The notes: generated by a model not told the origin, from the sequence alone. A stretch of 64,000 nt of DNA from Mariniblastus sp. (GCA_022447605.1 JAKVBG010000007.1:62001-126000); one strand, 5' to 3'. Counted from the first letter of the stretch, positions 17,828 to 27,718 are shown. Numbers and translations: made by a program.

Positions 17828-20800
17828 ATGAAAGAAACACGTCGATTCGTAACCCGGATTGATCCGCAGCGGCGGAGTACATTTGACCAGCAGTTCTGGC
17901 CGGTCCTGGTGGCGATCGTCGTGCTTTCAGGGATGCTGACCGGTGCCATCGTGACGCTCCTGCGAGGGGTCTGGATGTGGGGCAGCCTGCTGGTCCTGCC
18001 GGCCGCCGTCGTGGTGGCCGTGTTTGTGCTGTATCGCCTGGATAACCGACGCTTGCGACGATCGTTGCAACTGGCACTGGTGATTAGCCTGGCTGTCCAT
18101 ATGGTCGTCCTGATGGTGGCCTCGGCAACCGAGGTTTTCAACAATCCCTTTCAGGCGGAACAACCCCGCGTTGCCCAGCGTCCCCAGAAGACGATCACCA
18201 TTCGAAACCGGACAACCCCGTTTGTCTGGCAGAAATCACAGCAGAAGCCGACTCCGGAAAAAGAGGTGGAACTGAAGCGTCAGCAGGCAGAAACTACGGT
18301 CGAACAACCGCAGCCAACACCGGTCGAAAAGACGGAGCGCAACCCGCAACCCCAGGTGGTTCGGCGAGAGCAAAACCGTCCTACGGTACCCCGCCTCGAC
18401 CAGCAATTGTCCGAATTGCGTCGACAGGAACAAGACCGGAAGCCTCGCTCCTCGGTCAATACGTCGGCCGCGCCCCGGGAGGTTGTTCAGCAGGTCCCGG
18501 CACCGTCCAGCCAGTCAGAGTCGGCACCTTCACGTGTTGAAACGGGTCGCCGTTCGGCTGAATCTTCGGCCGAACGTGCAGCGCAACGGAACGCGCCCAT
18601 CACTAAAAGCCGCCAGCTGTCGCCCGTTGCCCCGCGGCGAACCAAACCGGTCGAGTCGGCCGAATCAACAGCCCGCCATTCCACCCGGACGAGCGAGCGC
18701 CCCACCAATCGGCAATCACCAAGGTTGGCCGAGGTGACCGCGACCCGGCCGGAGTCGGCCCGGCCGCAGGTCAATTCGCCTGCCCGAGCCCAGCCGACGG
18801 AGATGTCCCGACGTCCGGCGGAGACGAACCGCTCGAAACCAGAGGTGGCCGTATCGACGGTCAATACGCGCACGTTGACCCGTTCGGCCCAGCGCCGGGT
18901 CTCCGAGGTGCGCCAGCCGACCCTGTCCAGTCCTGAATCGAACCTGGCCCGGCCCCGACGCTCGATCATCAATTCACCCGTCGCGCAAACGACGGCCAAG
19001 ATCGAATCCCCGTCATTGCCGAATGCTTCGGCCACCTCGGCGCGCAACCCGGCTGCCCAGGCATTTGCCGTCAGTAAATCGACCACTGGCCAGGCGGGAA
19101 GTGGCCAGAGTGCCAACCTGGCCAAGGGGGCCGGCAGTTTAACCAGTCCCACGAGAATCGCATCTACGGCCACGGCCGAGCGGCGCACGGACAGCCGCAG
19201 CGACAGTGCCGTGTCCCTTTCCTCCCAGCAGAAGTCTTTCCAGGGCCGGCGGACGGCGACCGATATTTCACCCCAGTCGACCGTGCGCGCTACGACTGAG
19301 TTCAATGCCCGCCTGGCCGGTAGCCGGCAGCCCCGTTCGCGGGCGCTCAATGCCTCGGCCTCCCGTGTCGACTCCCGGTCCACGGCTGAGCGTTCCGAGT
19401 CCTCGGCAGAAAAAGGGAGCTCCAACCTGGAGTTGGGCCCCACCAAGGTCGTGATGGAGGAAATTTCCCAGCGGCGGGGAGGCGGGGGACAGCCTGAGCT
19501 TTCCGAGTCGAAGTCGGAAACCGATTCACCCTCGGGCCGAACGGCCGCGGACCAGGTCCCGACGATCATGGCCGAGGCGAGTGGCAATCCGCAAACGGTG
19601 AGCCAACCCCGTTCGGCACCCATGTCGAGCGAAAAGAACCAGCCCGACTCGATCGCCAATCGTGTGACCCGGTCCCAATTGGATACACCCGCCACGCGCG
19701 GTCTGAACGGGCAGAGTGAATCGGCCGAAAGTGCCGCCACGGCCAGCTTGGACCCACAGCAATCGGGTCGCCGGGCAACGGACGCTACACAAACGGCCCT
19801 GGCCGATCTCGATGGTCAGCGGGAGAGCGGTTCGTCTCGTGCCGAGCCATCCTCAAGGCCGGCCGTCTCGCCCGATCTGGCGGGCCAGGCCGATTTTGGT
19901 CAACCGGATGCGAACCAGGGGAGCCGCCTCAATCGTGAACGCCTGCCGGGAGAATCGACCACGGCGGATGTCCAACAGCGTTCAGCCAACGCCGAGGCTG
20001 CCTCCTCCCTGCAGCGCAGCGAGGCGAGCGGCATGCTGCAGGCGGCCCGCCCGGTGGCGGATGCTGGCTCGGGAGCGGGCCGACGTCCAGCGGACGACCC
20101 AATGGTTGACCAGGATCGGGCGGCTCGGTCCAACGATCGATCTGGCCGTTCGATCACGGTCAACAAGCCGAACCTTTCAGCCGTGGCCGACCTGGAAACC
20201 GGACCGGCAACGCAACGGGGCAGCGGTTCCCCCTCGGTCGCCGGTCCCCGTCTGACCCAGGTGATGCGCGACCAGGCGGAAATAGTCTCCCAGGGACCGG
20301 GTGCTGCGGTCCGGGTGGATGCGCCGGAAGGTCCGGCTGGCCTGGGTGAGACCCCCAGCGTCCGACTCGGGATCCGCAGTCGCCCCTCCTCGGCAGACAG
20401 CCCCAACATAGCGGCCCAGACGGAAACGAGGTTTAAACGTCCCGATTTTGGTGGTCTGCCCGCACTGAATCCGGCCGCTGTACTGGCCAAGAATGCGTTC
20501 CGGTCGCGCTCACCCGGAGCGGTGGCCAATGCGGCCCCCAGCACCGAGGCTGCCATCCAGAGTGGCTTGGAATTCCTGGCCCGTCATCAACGGGAAGAGG
20601 GGGGGTGGTCCTTGAGCGGATTTGATCAGGATAGTCCCCTGAACGAGTACCAGATTGAGAGTGATACGGCGGCCACCGGACTGGCCGTGTTGGCATTTCA
20701 AGGTGCCGGCTACAACCACCGGGAGTTCAAGTACGCCGGCCAACTCCAGCGGGCGCTGCAGTGGATGGTCGATCACCAGCAGGCCGATGGCGGACTGTAC

Positions 20801-21628
20801 GTCGAAGCGAACAGCCAATCGAACGCCTCGGCTCGCATGTACAGTCATGCGATTGCCGCCCTGGCGTTGACCGAGGCGTATGGGATGACGCAGGACTCGG
20901 ATCTGGAGCGGGCAGCCCAAAAAGCTCTCGATTACATTTCAGCGACCCAGGATCCGCAGCGGGGCGGCTGGCGGTACTACGCCGATCCCCAATTGCGTTC
21001 CTCCGATACCTCGGTCACCGGGTGGATGATGATGGCGCTCAAGAGTGGCCAGCTGGCTGGCCTGAAAGTGCGGCCCCGGACTCTGCAGGGAATCGAGTCC
21101 TGGTTGCAGGTGGCCGTTGACGCCGATACGGGATCGCAATTTCGATACAACCCGTACGCGGTCGACGGGCAGCAGATTTCCCGGGCCCATGGTCGCCAGG
21201 TCAGCCCCTCCATGACGGCCGTTGGCCTGTTGATGAGAGTTTACTCCGGTTGGCCGCGCGATGATCAGCGGTTCCTGGCCGGCGCGGAATCACTACTCAA
21301 GCAGCTTCCCAGCGATGCCAACACACGATTACGAGATACGTATTACTGGTACTATGCCACTCAGGTTCTCAAGCATGCAGGTGGAGAGTCATGGGAAACC
21401 TGGAACCAGGCATTGCATCCACTATTGGTGCGCACCCAGGTCAAATCGGGCGAGCTGTCCGGTAGTTGGCACCCGTATCGCCCGGTGCCCGATCGCTGGG
21501 GCGCGCACGGGGGTCGCCTGTACGTGACCACGTTAAATCTCCTGTCACTCGAGGTTCGATACCGCCTGCTGCCGTTGTACGAAAACACGGTGAACCAGGA
21601 GGAAGGGAGCCCGGCCGAAACCCGGTAA
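17828..21628 (+). CDS. Giant membrane-anchored disordered protein with C-terminal terpenoid-cyclase-like (alpha/alpha toroid) domain
   Basis: 1266 residues. Three hydrophobic segments lie at about 24-46, 50-70 and 82-103. The third (LVISLAVHMVVLMV) has S87 and H91 in the SxxxH spacing of the TonB anchor. About 800 residues of Arg/Ser/Ala/Glu/Thr/Gln-rich low complexity follow. From about residue 905 there is an ordered domain with the recurring pattern of prenyltransferase/squalene-cyclase toroids (FLARHQREEGGWS, MVDHQQADGGLY, YISATQDPQRGGWRYY, MSHAIAALAL-like helices). No DxDD or DCTAE cyclase motif is apparent, so a binding rather than a catalytic role is likely. It occupies the TonB/TolA slot after exbB-exbD. 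Confidence 0.85.
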   Translation: MKETRRFVTRIDPQRRSTFDQQFWPVLVAIVVLSGMLTGAIVTLLRGVWMWGSLLVLPAAVVVAVFVLYRLDNRRLRRSLQLALVISLAVHMVVLMVASATEVFNNPFQAEQPRVAQRPQKTITIRNRTTPFVWQKSQQKPTPEKEVELKRQQAETTVEQPQPTPVEKTERNPQPQVVRREQNRPTVPRLDQQLSELRRQEQDRKPRSSVNTSAAPREVVQQVPAPSSQSESAPSRVETGRRSAESSAERAAQRNAPITKSRQLSPVAPRRTKPVESAESTARHSTRTSERPTNRQSPRLAEVTATRPESARPQVNSPARAQPTEMSRRPAETNRSKPEVAVSTVNTRTLTRSAQRRVSEVRQPTLSSPESNLARPRRSIINSPVAQTTAKIESPSLPNASATSARNPAAQAFAVSKSTTGQAGSGQSANLAKGAGSLTSPTRIASTATAERRTDSRSDSAVSLSSQQKSFQGRRTATDISPQSTVRATTEFNARLAGSRQPRSRALNASASRVDSRSTAERSESSAEKGSSNLELGPTKVVMEEISQRRGGGGQPELSESKSETDSPSGRTAADQVPTIMAEASGNPQTVSQPRSAPMSSEKNQPDSIANRVTRSQLDTPATRGLNGQSESAESAATASLDPQQSGRRATDATQTALADLDGQRESGSSRAEPSSRPAVSPDLAGQADFGQPDANQGSRLNRERLPGESTTADVQQRSANAEAASSLQRSEASGMLQAARPVADAGSGAGRRPADDPMVDQDRAARSNDRSGRSITVNKPNLSAVADLETGPATQRGSGSPSVAGPRLTQVMRDQAEIVSQGPGAAVRVDAPEGPAGLGETPSVRLGIRSRPSSADSPNIAAQTETRFKRPDFGGLPALNPAAVLAKNAFRSRSPGAVANAAPSTEAAIQSGLEFLARHQREEGGWSLSGFDQDSPLNEYQIESDTAATGLAVLAFQGAGYNHREFKYAGQLQRALQWMVDHQQADGGLYVEANSQSNASARMYSHAIAALALTEAYGMTQDSDLERAAQKALDYISATQDPQRGGWRYYADPQLRSSDTSVTGWMMMALKSGQLAGLKVRPRTLQGIESWLQVAVDADTGSQFRYNPYAVDGQQISRAHGRQVSPSMTAVGLLMRVYSGWPRDDQRFLAGAESLLKQLPSDANTRLRDTYYWYYATQVLKHAGGESWETWNQALHPLLVRTQVKSGELSGSWHPYRPVPDRWGAHGGRLYVTTLNLLSLEVRYRLLPLYENTVNQEEGSPAETR

Positions 21629-21649
21629 TCAAACAGGACTACCTGGGGC

Positions 21650-23257
21650 TCATTGGTTGATTCGCTGTCGGATGACTTCGGCGCAATGAGCGACCTCAAT
21701 CCGTTGTTGCTCCAGTGAATCGCGGTCGCGAATGGTGACGGTGCCATCGGCCAATGTTTGGCCATCGACCGTGATGCAGTACGGTGTACCCGCCTCGTCC
21801 TGTCGCCGATAGCGACGTCCCACCGCCCCTTTTTCGTCGTAGAAAACGTTGAACTCCCGCTTCAAGTCGAGGTAGATTTCCTTCGCCTTTTCCGGCATGC
21901 CGTCCTTCTTGACCAAGGGGAATACGGCCGCCTTGATCGGGGCGATGCGAGGGTGGAACCGCATCACGGTTCGCGTTTGCAGCTTCCCCTTGTCGTCCGG
22001 GGCTTCATCTTCGGTGTAAGCTTCACAGAGGAAGGCCAGGGTGGCCCGATCGGCACCTGCCGACGGTTCGATCACGTGGGGCGTGTATTTTTCATTGCTC
22101 AGGTCATCGCGGTAACTGAGGTCCTTGCCACTGCCTTTCCATTTCGGTTTTCCGTTTTCATCCAGTTGGACTTCCAGCGGACACGTCTTTTCATCCAGTT
22201 TACCCTCCATGTGACTTCGCAGGTCGAAATCCCCCCGGTGGGCAATCCCCTCCAGTTCCCCGAATTCTCCCTCGGCCATGAATGGAAAGGCGTACTCGAT
22301 GTCGGCCGTCCCGACCGAGTAGTGGGCCAGTTCCGCTTCGTGGTGTTCTCGCATTCTCAGGCGTTCCATCGAAATACCGAGATCGGTGTACCACTTCAAT
22401 CGACGATCGCGCCAGTACCGGTACCAGTCTGCGGATTGATCGGGATGACAGAAAAACTCGATCTCCATCTGTTCGAACTCGCGCGAGCGAAAGGTAAAGT
22501 TGCGAGGTGTGATCTCATTGCGAAAACTCTTGCCGATCTGGGCAATTCCCAGTGGCAGACGGTGTCGTGTGCTGTCCAGGACATTCTTGAAATTGACGAA
22601 AATACCTTGCGCCGTTTCCGGACGGAGATAGGCGGCTCCCTCTTCGCCTGAAAGCGCACCGACAAATGTCTTGAACATCAAATTGAACTCGCGCGGCTCG
22701 GTCAGGGTCCCGGTGTTCTTGGCGTCGGGGCCCACGACCTGCTCCATGTCTTCTACCTCCGTGAGGCAGGCCACGCCTCCATCCCATTTCAAGTCATCGA
22801 CGTTCTTGGCCCGCAGGTTGAAAAACTTAAGGGCCCGCTGCTCCATCTTCTTCTGCTCGTCATCACCCGCTTCCGCCGTGACGAAGACCCGTTTGTTTTT
22901 GGCCTCTACCCAGCGCCCGTTCAGTTGATCGTGGCGGTACCGTTTCTTGGATTCCCGGCAATCGACCATGAAATCATGAAACAGATCGTAATGTCCCGAG
23001 CATTTCCACACCTGTGGGTGCATGATGATGGTGCAATCCAAACCTTCCATGCTGTAGGGTCCCGGCGCGCCGGGCAGTTGGTTCATGTCGTCGTGGCGGG
23101 CGACCATGTCCTGCCACCAGGCTTCGCGGACATTCCGTTTCAGCTCGACGCCGAGTGGACCGTAATCCCAGAATCCATTTAAACCGCCGTAGATTTCACT
23201 GGACTGAAACAGGAAGCCGCGGCGCTTGCAAAGCGAAACAATCGATTCCATCTGCAT
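21650..23257 (-). CDS. glyS: Glycine--tRNA ligase, homodimeric type
   Basis: A 535-residue class II aminoacyl-tRNA synthetase that charges tRNA-Gly. The N-terminal SLCKRRGFLFQSSEIYGG and WDYGPLGVELKRN segments, motif 2 (FRNEITPRNFTFRSREFEQ) and motif 3 (EPSAGADRATLAFL) are intact, and a C-terminal anticodon-binding domain follows (HPRIAPIKAAVFPLV). This is the alpha-2 form, not the bacterial GlyQ/GlyS tetramer. The start MQMESIV at 23257 is used; the second ATG two codons on is equally possible. It is convergent with the toroid-protein gene, with only 21 bases between stops. Confidence 0.96.
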   Translation of the reverse strand: MQMESIVSLCKRRGFLFQSSEIYGGLNGFWDYGPLGVELKRNVREAWWQDMVARHDDMNQLPGAPGPYSMEGLDCTIIMHPQVWKCSGHYDLFHDFMVDCRESKKRYRHDQLNGRWVEAKNKRVFVTAEAGDDEQKKMEQRALKFFNLRAKNVDDLKWDGGVACLTEVEDMEQVVGPDAKNTGTLTEPREFNLMFKTFVGALSGEEGAAYLRPETAQGIFVNFKNVLDSTRHRLPLGIAQIGKSFRNEITPRNFTFRSREFEQMEIEFFCHPDQSADWYRYWRDRRLKWYTDLGISMERLRMREHHEAELAHYSVGTADIEYAFPFMAEGEFGELEGIAHRGDFDLRSHMEGKLDEKTCPLEVQLDENGKPKWKGSGKDLSYRDDLSNEKYTPHVIEPSAGADRATLAFLCEAYTEDEAPDDKGKLQTRTVMRFHPRIAPIKAAVFPLVKKDGMPEKAKEIYLDLKREFNVFYDEKGAVGRRYRRQDEAGTPYCITVDGQTLADGTVTIRDRDSLEQQRIEVAHCAEVIRQRINQ

Positions 23258-23493
23258 GATGTTCTGATCCCTGTTCGAATTGAACCTGAAAGGGCGACCA
23301 TTCGGCTCTCGTTGCCAGGTCGAATGAATAAAAGAGTCTACCGTGATCCATGGTCTTCAGTCTACGGCAGGCGACCGACAAAAACGCCCCGGTTCCACGA
23401 ACCCATGAAAAGGGATTTGCGAAACAGGCGAGTCGTGGCAGCCGAATCCCGGGATGGGGCGTACTGCTTCAACGGGGCGACCCGTCCCGGGGA

Positions 23494-24255
23494 TTACTCG
23501 GACGGTGATGCCAGGAATTGGATTTTCCACTCAGCCAAATTCAACTCGGGAACTTGGTCAATCAGGTCGATTTGCGAGCAGAACCGAACGTCCTCGACGA
23601 AGTGATCGAAGTGATGGGTCAGCAGGTTGCGTCCGCCATTGGACTCGGCCAAAAAATCGAAAAGACTTTTCGAAGACAGTTCCATTTGATTGGCTGCCTG
23701 CCGCCAGTGATCGACAGCCAGGCGAGCCGAGTCGTCCAGGCTGTCATCCGGTCGGCCAATCCGATCCAGCAGCGCCCCTGCGAAAAGGACGTCTTCCGAG
23801 GAGATCAGGCCATTGGTGCCGGCACAGACGACCGTCACATCTTCGGCTTCTCGCAATTCGTTGGCCACGGCCGACAGGTTGACAAAACTCCCGACCAGCA
23901 CCCGCCTGGCCTGACGACACCGATCCATGGCAACCGTTCCATTGGTCGTGCAGAGCACGAGCGTCCGGTCGCGCACGGCTTCTTCGGTGTATTCGGGGGG
24001 TGAGCTTCCGTGATCGAAACCGTCGATGATGAAGCCGCGACGTTCCCCGCACAGCAGCGTATCGGGCCCCCATTGCTCTCGGTACTGGTGGGCAACCGGA
24101 ATGCTGTGAGCCGGCACAATCGCCCGGGCCCCGTGGGTCAAGGCCATGCAAATCGTGGTGGTGGCCCGAATCACGTCGACCACGACGACGACTCGGTCCT
24201 GCAGTGATTCGGGCTCGATCAACGATGGCAAGAGCCCGACCTGTAAACGAGGCAT
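23494..24255 (-). CDS. comB: 2-phosphosulfolactate phosphatase family protein (ComB)
   Basis: 253 residues. The family's DVIRATTT motif (about 27-34), the GERRGFIIDGFDHGSSP block and the CTTNGT motif are all present. ComB hydrolyses 2-phosphosulfolactate in the coenzyme M and sulfolactate pathways of archaea and some bacteria. In planctomycetes, which do not make coenzyme M by the archaeal route as far as I know, the physiological substrate is uncertain. It is followed on the same strand by glyS after 236 bases and is divergent from ubiE. Confidence 0.88.
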   Translation of the reverse strand: MPRLQVGLLPSLIEPESLQDRVVVVVDVIRATTTICMALTHGARAIVPAHSIPVAHQYREQWGPDTLLCGERRGFIIDGFDHGSSPPEYTEEAVRDRTLVLCTTNGTVAMDRCRQARRVLVGSFVNLSAVANELREAEDVTVVCAGTNGLISSEDVLFAGALLDRIGRPDDSLDDSARLAVDHWRQAANQMELSSKSLFDFLAESNGGRNLLTHHFDHFVEDVRFCSQIDLIDQVPELNLAEWKIQFLASPSE

Positions 24256-24392
24256 GGCTTATCCTGATTGGGTTCGGATATGGCTGTGGCTAAACAATCA
24301 TCGTAAGTTAATATATCCTGAATGATCCGGTAATAAAAAGGTGGGCGTCTGAGTGCGGCCTGCCTCCTTTCCAACAGGTGAATTTGAAAACG

Positions 24393-25100
24393 ATGGTGGT
24401 CGATAAATCAGGCAAGCGTGTCCAGAAGATGTTCGGTGAGATTGCACCGAGCTACGATCGGATGAACCACCTCCTGTCGATGAATGTCGACCGGTACTGG
24501 CGGCGACGCGCGGTGCAGGCACTGAGGCCTTACAGCCAGCGCCCCATCCTCGACTGTTGTTCCGGTACGGGGGACCTGGCCTTTGCCTTCGAGGCGGTGA
24601 CCCACTGCGAAGTCCCCGTGGTGGCGGCCGATTTTTGTCACGAGATGCTGGCGGTGGGCGAGCAGAAGCGATGCAAACGGGCCAACAGTCGTGTGACGTT
24701 TGTCGAGGCCGACACGCAGGATTTGCCCTTTCCAGATAACGAGTTCCAGGTCGTCTCTGCCGCTTTTGGTTTAAGGAATGTGGCGGACACCGATTTGGGA
24801 TTGCGCGAAATGACCCGTGTCTGTTGTCCGGGTGGCCAGGTCGCCATCCTGGAATTTTCGACCCCCCGGAGACAACCGATCAAGGGTCTTTATTCCTGGT
24901 ATTTTAAAAACATCCTGCCCAGAATCGGCCAGGCCCTGGCCCGGAACTCATCGAGCGCCTACAGCTACTTGCCCGACAGCGTCGGTGAATTTCCTGCTTA
25001 TGAACAGCTGGTGGAAAAAATGTTGAAGGCCGGTTTGTCCCAGGCGCGGTTTATCCCGCTGACATTTGGAATTGCGACCTTGTATGTCGGTGTTAAATGA
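24393..25100 (+). CDS. ubiE: UbiE/MenG-type demethylmenaquinone/2-polyprenyl-benzoquinol methyltransferase
   Basis: 235 residues from the ATG at 24393 (MVVDKSGKRVQKMF), the usual family N-terminus; an in-frame GTG at 24378 would add five residues, and neither has a clear ribosome site. Conserved blocks include APSYDRMNHLLSM, the SAM-binding DCCSGTGDLAFAF, AAFGLRNVADTDLGL, ILEFSTPRRQPIKGLY and YSYLPDSVGEFP. The enzyme C-methylates demethylmenaquinone in the last step of menaquinone synthesis. Cytoplasmic membrane-associated activity is expected from the family. Confidence 0.92.
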   Translation: MVVDKSGKRVQKMFGEIAPSYDRMNHLLSMNVDRYWRRRAVQALRPYSQRPILDCCSGTGDLAFAFEAVTHCEVPVVAADFCHEMLAVGEQKRCKRANSRVTFVEADTQDLPFPDNEFQVVSAAFGLRNVADTDLGLREMTRVCCPGGQVAILEFSTPRRQPIKGLYSWYFKNILPRIGQALARNSSSAYSYLPDSVGEFPAYEQLVEKMLKAGLSQARFIPLTFGIATLYVGVK

Positions 25101-25261
25101 ACCCCCCGACCTGAGGCGTGTTGGTGTCGCTTTGTTTCACATCAATGCGCTGGTCAGTATCGGCCGGTTCCTGGCGCCGGCGGTCGACCTGCTGTTGATC
25201 TGATGAAGTTACCGGGCGCGGGCCCTCTTTCGCGCTCGACTGAAGAGAGCTTGCGTGCGAG

Positions 25262-26050
25262 TCAAACGGCCGTTCCCGCTTGAGAGCAGAAATCACACGG
25301 TTCGACGCTCTCGAGTCGGATCTCATGGAATCGCATCTCCCGCAAGTCCATTTGCAACAGCCTCCGTTCCATGCTCTGGCCGAAGCCGGCCAACAGCTTG
25401 ATCGCTTCCAGCGCACCCATGCAGGCGACCGTTCCCGAGGTTGCTCCGAATACGGGGAACTCCCTTTTCCAGTAATCGGGCGTATCGGGTGTAATGCAGC
25501 GCAGGCAAGGCTTGCCCCCTGCAGGGAAGGTGGTGATCGTGGCTGCCGTGTCGTACATGGCGCAGTTCACCAGTGGTTTGGCGTGGCGAACACAGGCGTC
25601 GTTCATGGCAAACCGTTCTTCAAACAGGGGAGCCGCACCGACGCACAGGTCGACTTGAGGCACCCACTCCTCGGCCAGTTGTTCGTCGAGGTTGGCAGCG
25701 ATCGGAACGATGTCGAGTCGCGGATTCAGGTCCCGCAAACGTCGCTCAATCGTTTCGATGCGCGGTTTCCCCAGCCAGTCGTGGGTCATCAGCAATTGAC
25801 GATTGAGGTCCGAGTGTTTGACGTTTCCTCCGTGGGCAATCACCAGTTGACCGACCCCGGCCGCCGCCAGTTCATAGGCCACCACGCTGCCCAGCCCGCC
25901 ACAACGGGAAATCAGTACGGAGCTGTTTTTCAGTCGCCGCTGGCCCAGTTCACCAAAGTCCCGGGTCCAGATTTGCCATTGGTACGTCTTGCTCTCCTCT
26001 TCGGAAAGTGACTCGGCCGGTGGTTTGGGAAGGTGGTTAGGTGGTTTCAT
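25262..26050 (-). CDS. MoeB/ThiF/HesA-family E1-like adenylyltransferase
   Basis: 262 residues from MKPPNH at 26050 (a TTG at 26086 would add 12). The nucleotide-binding segment SRCGGLGSVVAYELAAAGVG and the following DLNRQLL arginine finger are kept. Two CxxC pairs (CLRC in the middle, CDFC near the C-terminus) match the structural zinc site of MoeB and ThiF. These enzymes adenylate the C-terminal glycine of MoaD or ThiS. The usual acidic residue at the end of strand two is replaced by an HGGNVKHS segment, so nucleotide contacts may differ. It starts 39 bases after the ModC-like gene on the same strand, which suggests it is the last gene of that operon. Confidence 0.87.
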   Translation of the reverse strand: MKPPNHLPKPPAESLSEEESKTYQWQIWTRDFGELGQRRLKNSSVLISRCGGLGSVVAYELAAAGVGQLVIAHGGNVKHSDLNRQLLMTHDWLGKPRIETIERRLRDLNPRLDIVPIAANLDEQLAEEWVPQVDLCVGAAPLFEERFAMNDACVRHAKPLVNCAMYDTAATITTFPAGGKPCLRCITPDTPDYWKREFPVFGATSGTVACMGALEAIKLLAGFGQSMERRLLQMDLREMRFHEIRLESVEPCDFCSQAGTAV

Positions 26051-26089
26051 GGTCGGGTTTCTGGGGAATGGGACGCTGTCCGCCAAGTA

Positions 26090-26734
26090 TCATAATGTGG
26101 TTTGAACAATCCGTCGGTCGACCATTTGAAAAACAATGGTTCCCAACTCGACCGCTTCGGTCGGACTGTGGGTGATGTGCAATACGTTGACTTTCTCCTG
26201 GCGGTGAACCCGCTTCAGTAAATCCGTGATCTGCGACTTGGTGGTGGCATCGAGTGCGGCCAGCGGTTCATCCAGGCAGAGTAGCCGGGGGCGAAAGGCG
26301 AGTGCTCGTGCCAAAGCGACCCGTTGGCGTTCGCCTCCCGAGAGACCCTGGGGAAAACGTTGGAGAATATTACCAATTCCCAACAACTCGGCCAACTCGG
26401 CCACCCGTTGCCGCCGCTCGTTTCGGGGCATTTTACGGACGACCAGGGCAAATTCGATCTGTTGATCGACGCGCATGGTCGGGAATAGCACGGAATCCTG
26501 TGGAACGTATCCGACGTTTCGATCAAACGGTGCATGACGAGTGACATCCGTATTACCGAGGTGGATTGACCCCCGGGACACGGGGCGCAAGCCGCAAATC
26601 GCTTCGACCAGGGTCGTTTTTCCGCAACCGGTCGGACCCATCAGGATGGCATAGCATTCGTCCGGCAAGGTCAAATTTACCTGGTCCATTTGGAAATCGC
26701 CTTGCCGGATGGCCACGTCATCAATGCGAATCAT
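26090..26734 (-). CDS. ModC-like ABC transporter ATP-binding protein (short form)
   Basis: 214 residues. Walker A GPTGCGKT (33-40), signature LSGGE (131-135), Walker B with LDEP (154-157) and the switch HITHS are intact. It resembles the ATPases of molybdate, tungstate and sulfate importers but lacks the C-terminal MOP/TOBE domain of ModC. The ATG overlaps the stop of the ModB-like permease gene by four bases (26731-26734), implying a fixed stoichiometry. The substrate is inferred from neighbours only. Confidence 0.88.
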   Translation of the reverse strand: MIRIDDVAIRQGDFQMDQVNLTLPDECYAILMGPTGCGKTTLVEAICGLRPVSRGSIHLGNTDVTRHAPFDRNVGYVPQDSVLFPTMRVDQQIEFALVVRKMPRNERRQRVAELAELLGIGNILQRFPQGLSGGERQRVALARALAFRPRLLCLDEPLAALDATTKSQITDLLKRVHRQEKVNVLHITHSPTEAVELGTIVFQMVDRRIVQTTL

Positions 26735-27657
26735 CGGCGTCCTCCGGTTGGCCCACCCAGTAACAGCAGGCGCGTCGCGATCAGCACGATCACGGCGACC
26801 GAAATCAGGATCAAGGAAGCGACCACGGCGCCGCGCAGGTTGCCGAACTGAAAATTCAGGTAGACCGTAGTCGAGAGAACCTCGGTTTTCATCCGGGCCG
26901 TGCCGGCAAAAATCAGGATCGGTCCAAATTCTCCGAGGGATCGGGCCCAGGCGAGTGTGAAAGCGGCCACGGCCCCTGGCCAGGCCTGCGGCAGGGCCAC
27001 CCGATGAAAGACCCTAAATCGCCGCGCGCCCAGCGTTAAGGCAACCAGCTCGGGGCGATCGTCAATTTGCTCGAAAGTATTTCTCATGGTGCGGATCGCA
27101 AACGCGGCTGCTACCGTGAACTGGGCCAGTACGATGGCCGGGATCTCGTAGGTGATGCCCCGGATGCCGGGAAACCCGATCCAGGAAAAAAAACTTTGCG
27201 TGGCCTGGTCCATCGAGCGACCGACGCTCGTTTGGAACAGCACCAGCAGGCTGATTCCCACGACCAAGGGGGGCAGTACGATCGGAATGTCGAGGATCGT
27301 ATCGACCGACTGCCGCAGGAACCGAGCCAGGCGATTCAGCCCCGGCTTCTGCCCCAGGTGGCGTTCGATCGCGTCGCGGCCCAAGCGGGCCAGCACGTAG
27401 CCAGTCGGGACGGCGACCCAGATGGAGAAAATGGCAGCCAGGGTACAGGTGATCAGGCTGAGACAGATGGAGAAGATGACTCGCTCATCTGCCAACGAGG
27501 TTCGAATGTCCGACAAGCTGGCGTATTGAAAATCGACCACGACCAACAGGACGATCAGGGCCAGGTACAGGCCTCCCAGTCCAGACATGGAGGTCCAGAA
27601 CAACCAGCTGGTCCGCCGACCGATCGAAGAACGGAGTTCGACAGGTTCATTCGCCAT
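26731..27657 (-). CDS. ModB/CysT-like ABC transporter permease
   Basis: 308 residues from MANEPVEL at 27657 (GGAGA upstream); an upstream in-frame start would overlap the preceding gene. At least six hydrophobic segments are visible, including LGGLYLALIVLLVVVDF, ICLSLITCTLAAIFSIWVAV and a long one at ILDIPIVLPPLVVGISLLVLF. The EAA-type loop for ATPase docking is ALTLGARRFRVFHRVALPQAWPG, abbreviated here to its core GARRFRVF...LP. This places it in the molybdate/sulfate permease family. It is in the inner membrane and pairs with the ATPase encoded next. Confidence 0.88.
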   Translation of the reverse strand: MANEPVELRSSIGRRTSWLFWTSMSGLGGLYLALIVLLVVVDFQYASLSDIRTSLADERVIFSICLSLITCTLAAIFSIWVAVPTGYVLARLGRDAIERHLGQKPGLNRLARFLRQSVDTILDIPIVLPPLVVGISLLVLFQTSVGRSMDQATQSFFSWIGFPGIRGITYEIPAIVLAQFTVAAAFAIRTMRNTFEQIDDRPELVALTLGARRFRVFHRVALPQAWPGAVAAFTLAWARSLGEFGPILIFAGTARMKTEVLSTTVYLNFQFGNLRGAVVASLILISVAVIVLIATRLLLLGGPTGGRR

Positions 27658-27718
27658 GGGGGTCAACTGTCTCCAGGTTGAACGGGAATTCGTTCGGTCA
27701 CCAATGAACCAGCACGCA

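Noticed and set aside
18487-19740. A 417-codon open frame antisense to the disordered region of the giant TonB-like protein
   Set aside because: It arises from low-complexity Arg/Ser/Ala/Glu codons read in reverse. No ribosome site or recognisable domain.
21650-23257. Possibility that a second UGA-coded selenocysteine occurs in other genes of the window
   Set aside because: All other recognised families (for example GlyRS, GPx, HemY, CmoA/B) reach their normal lengths without an internal UGA; I could not do an exhaustive scan of short frames.
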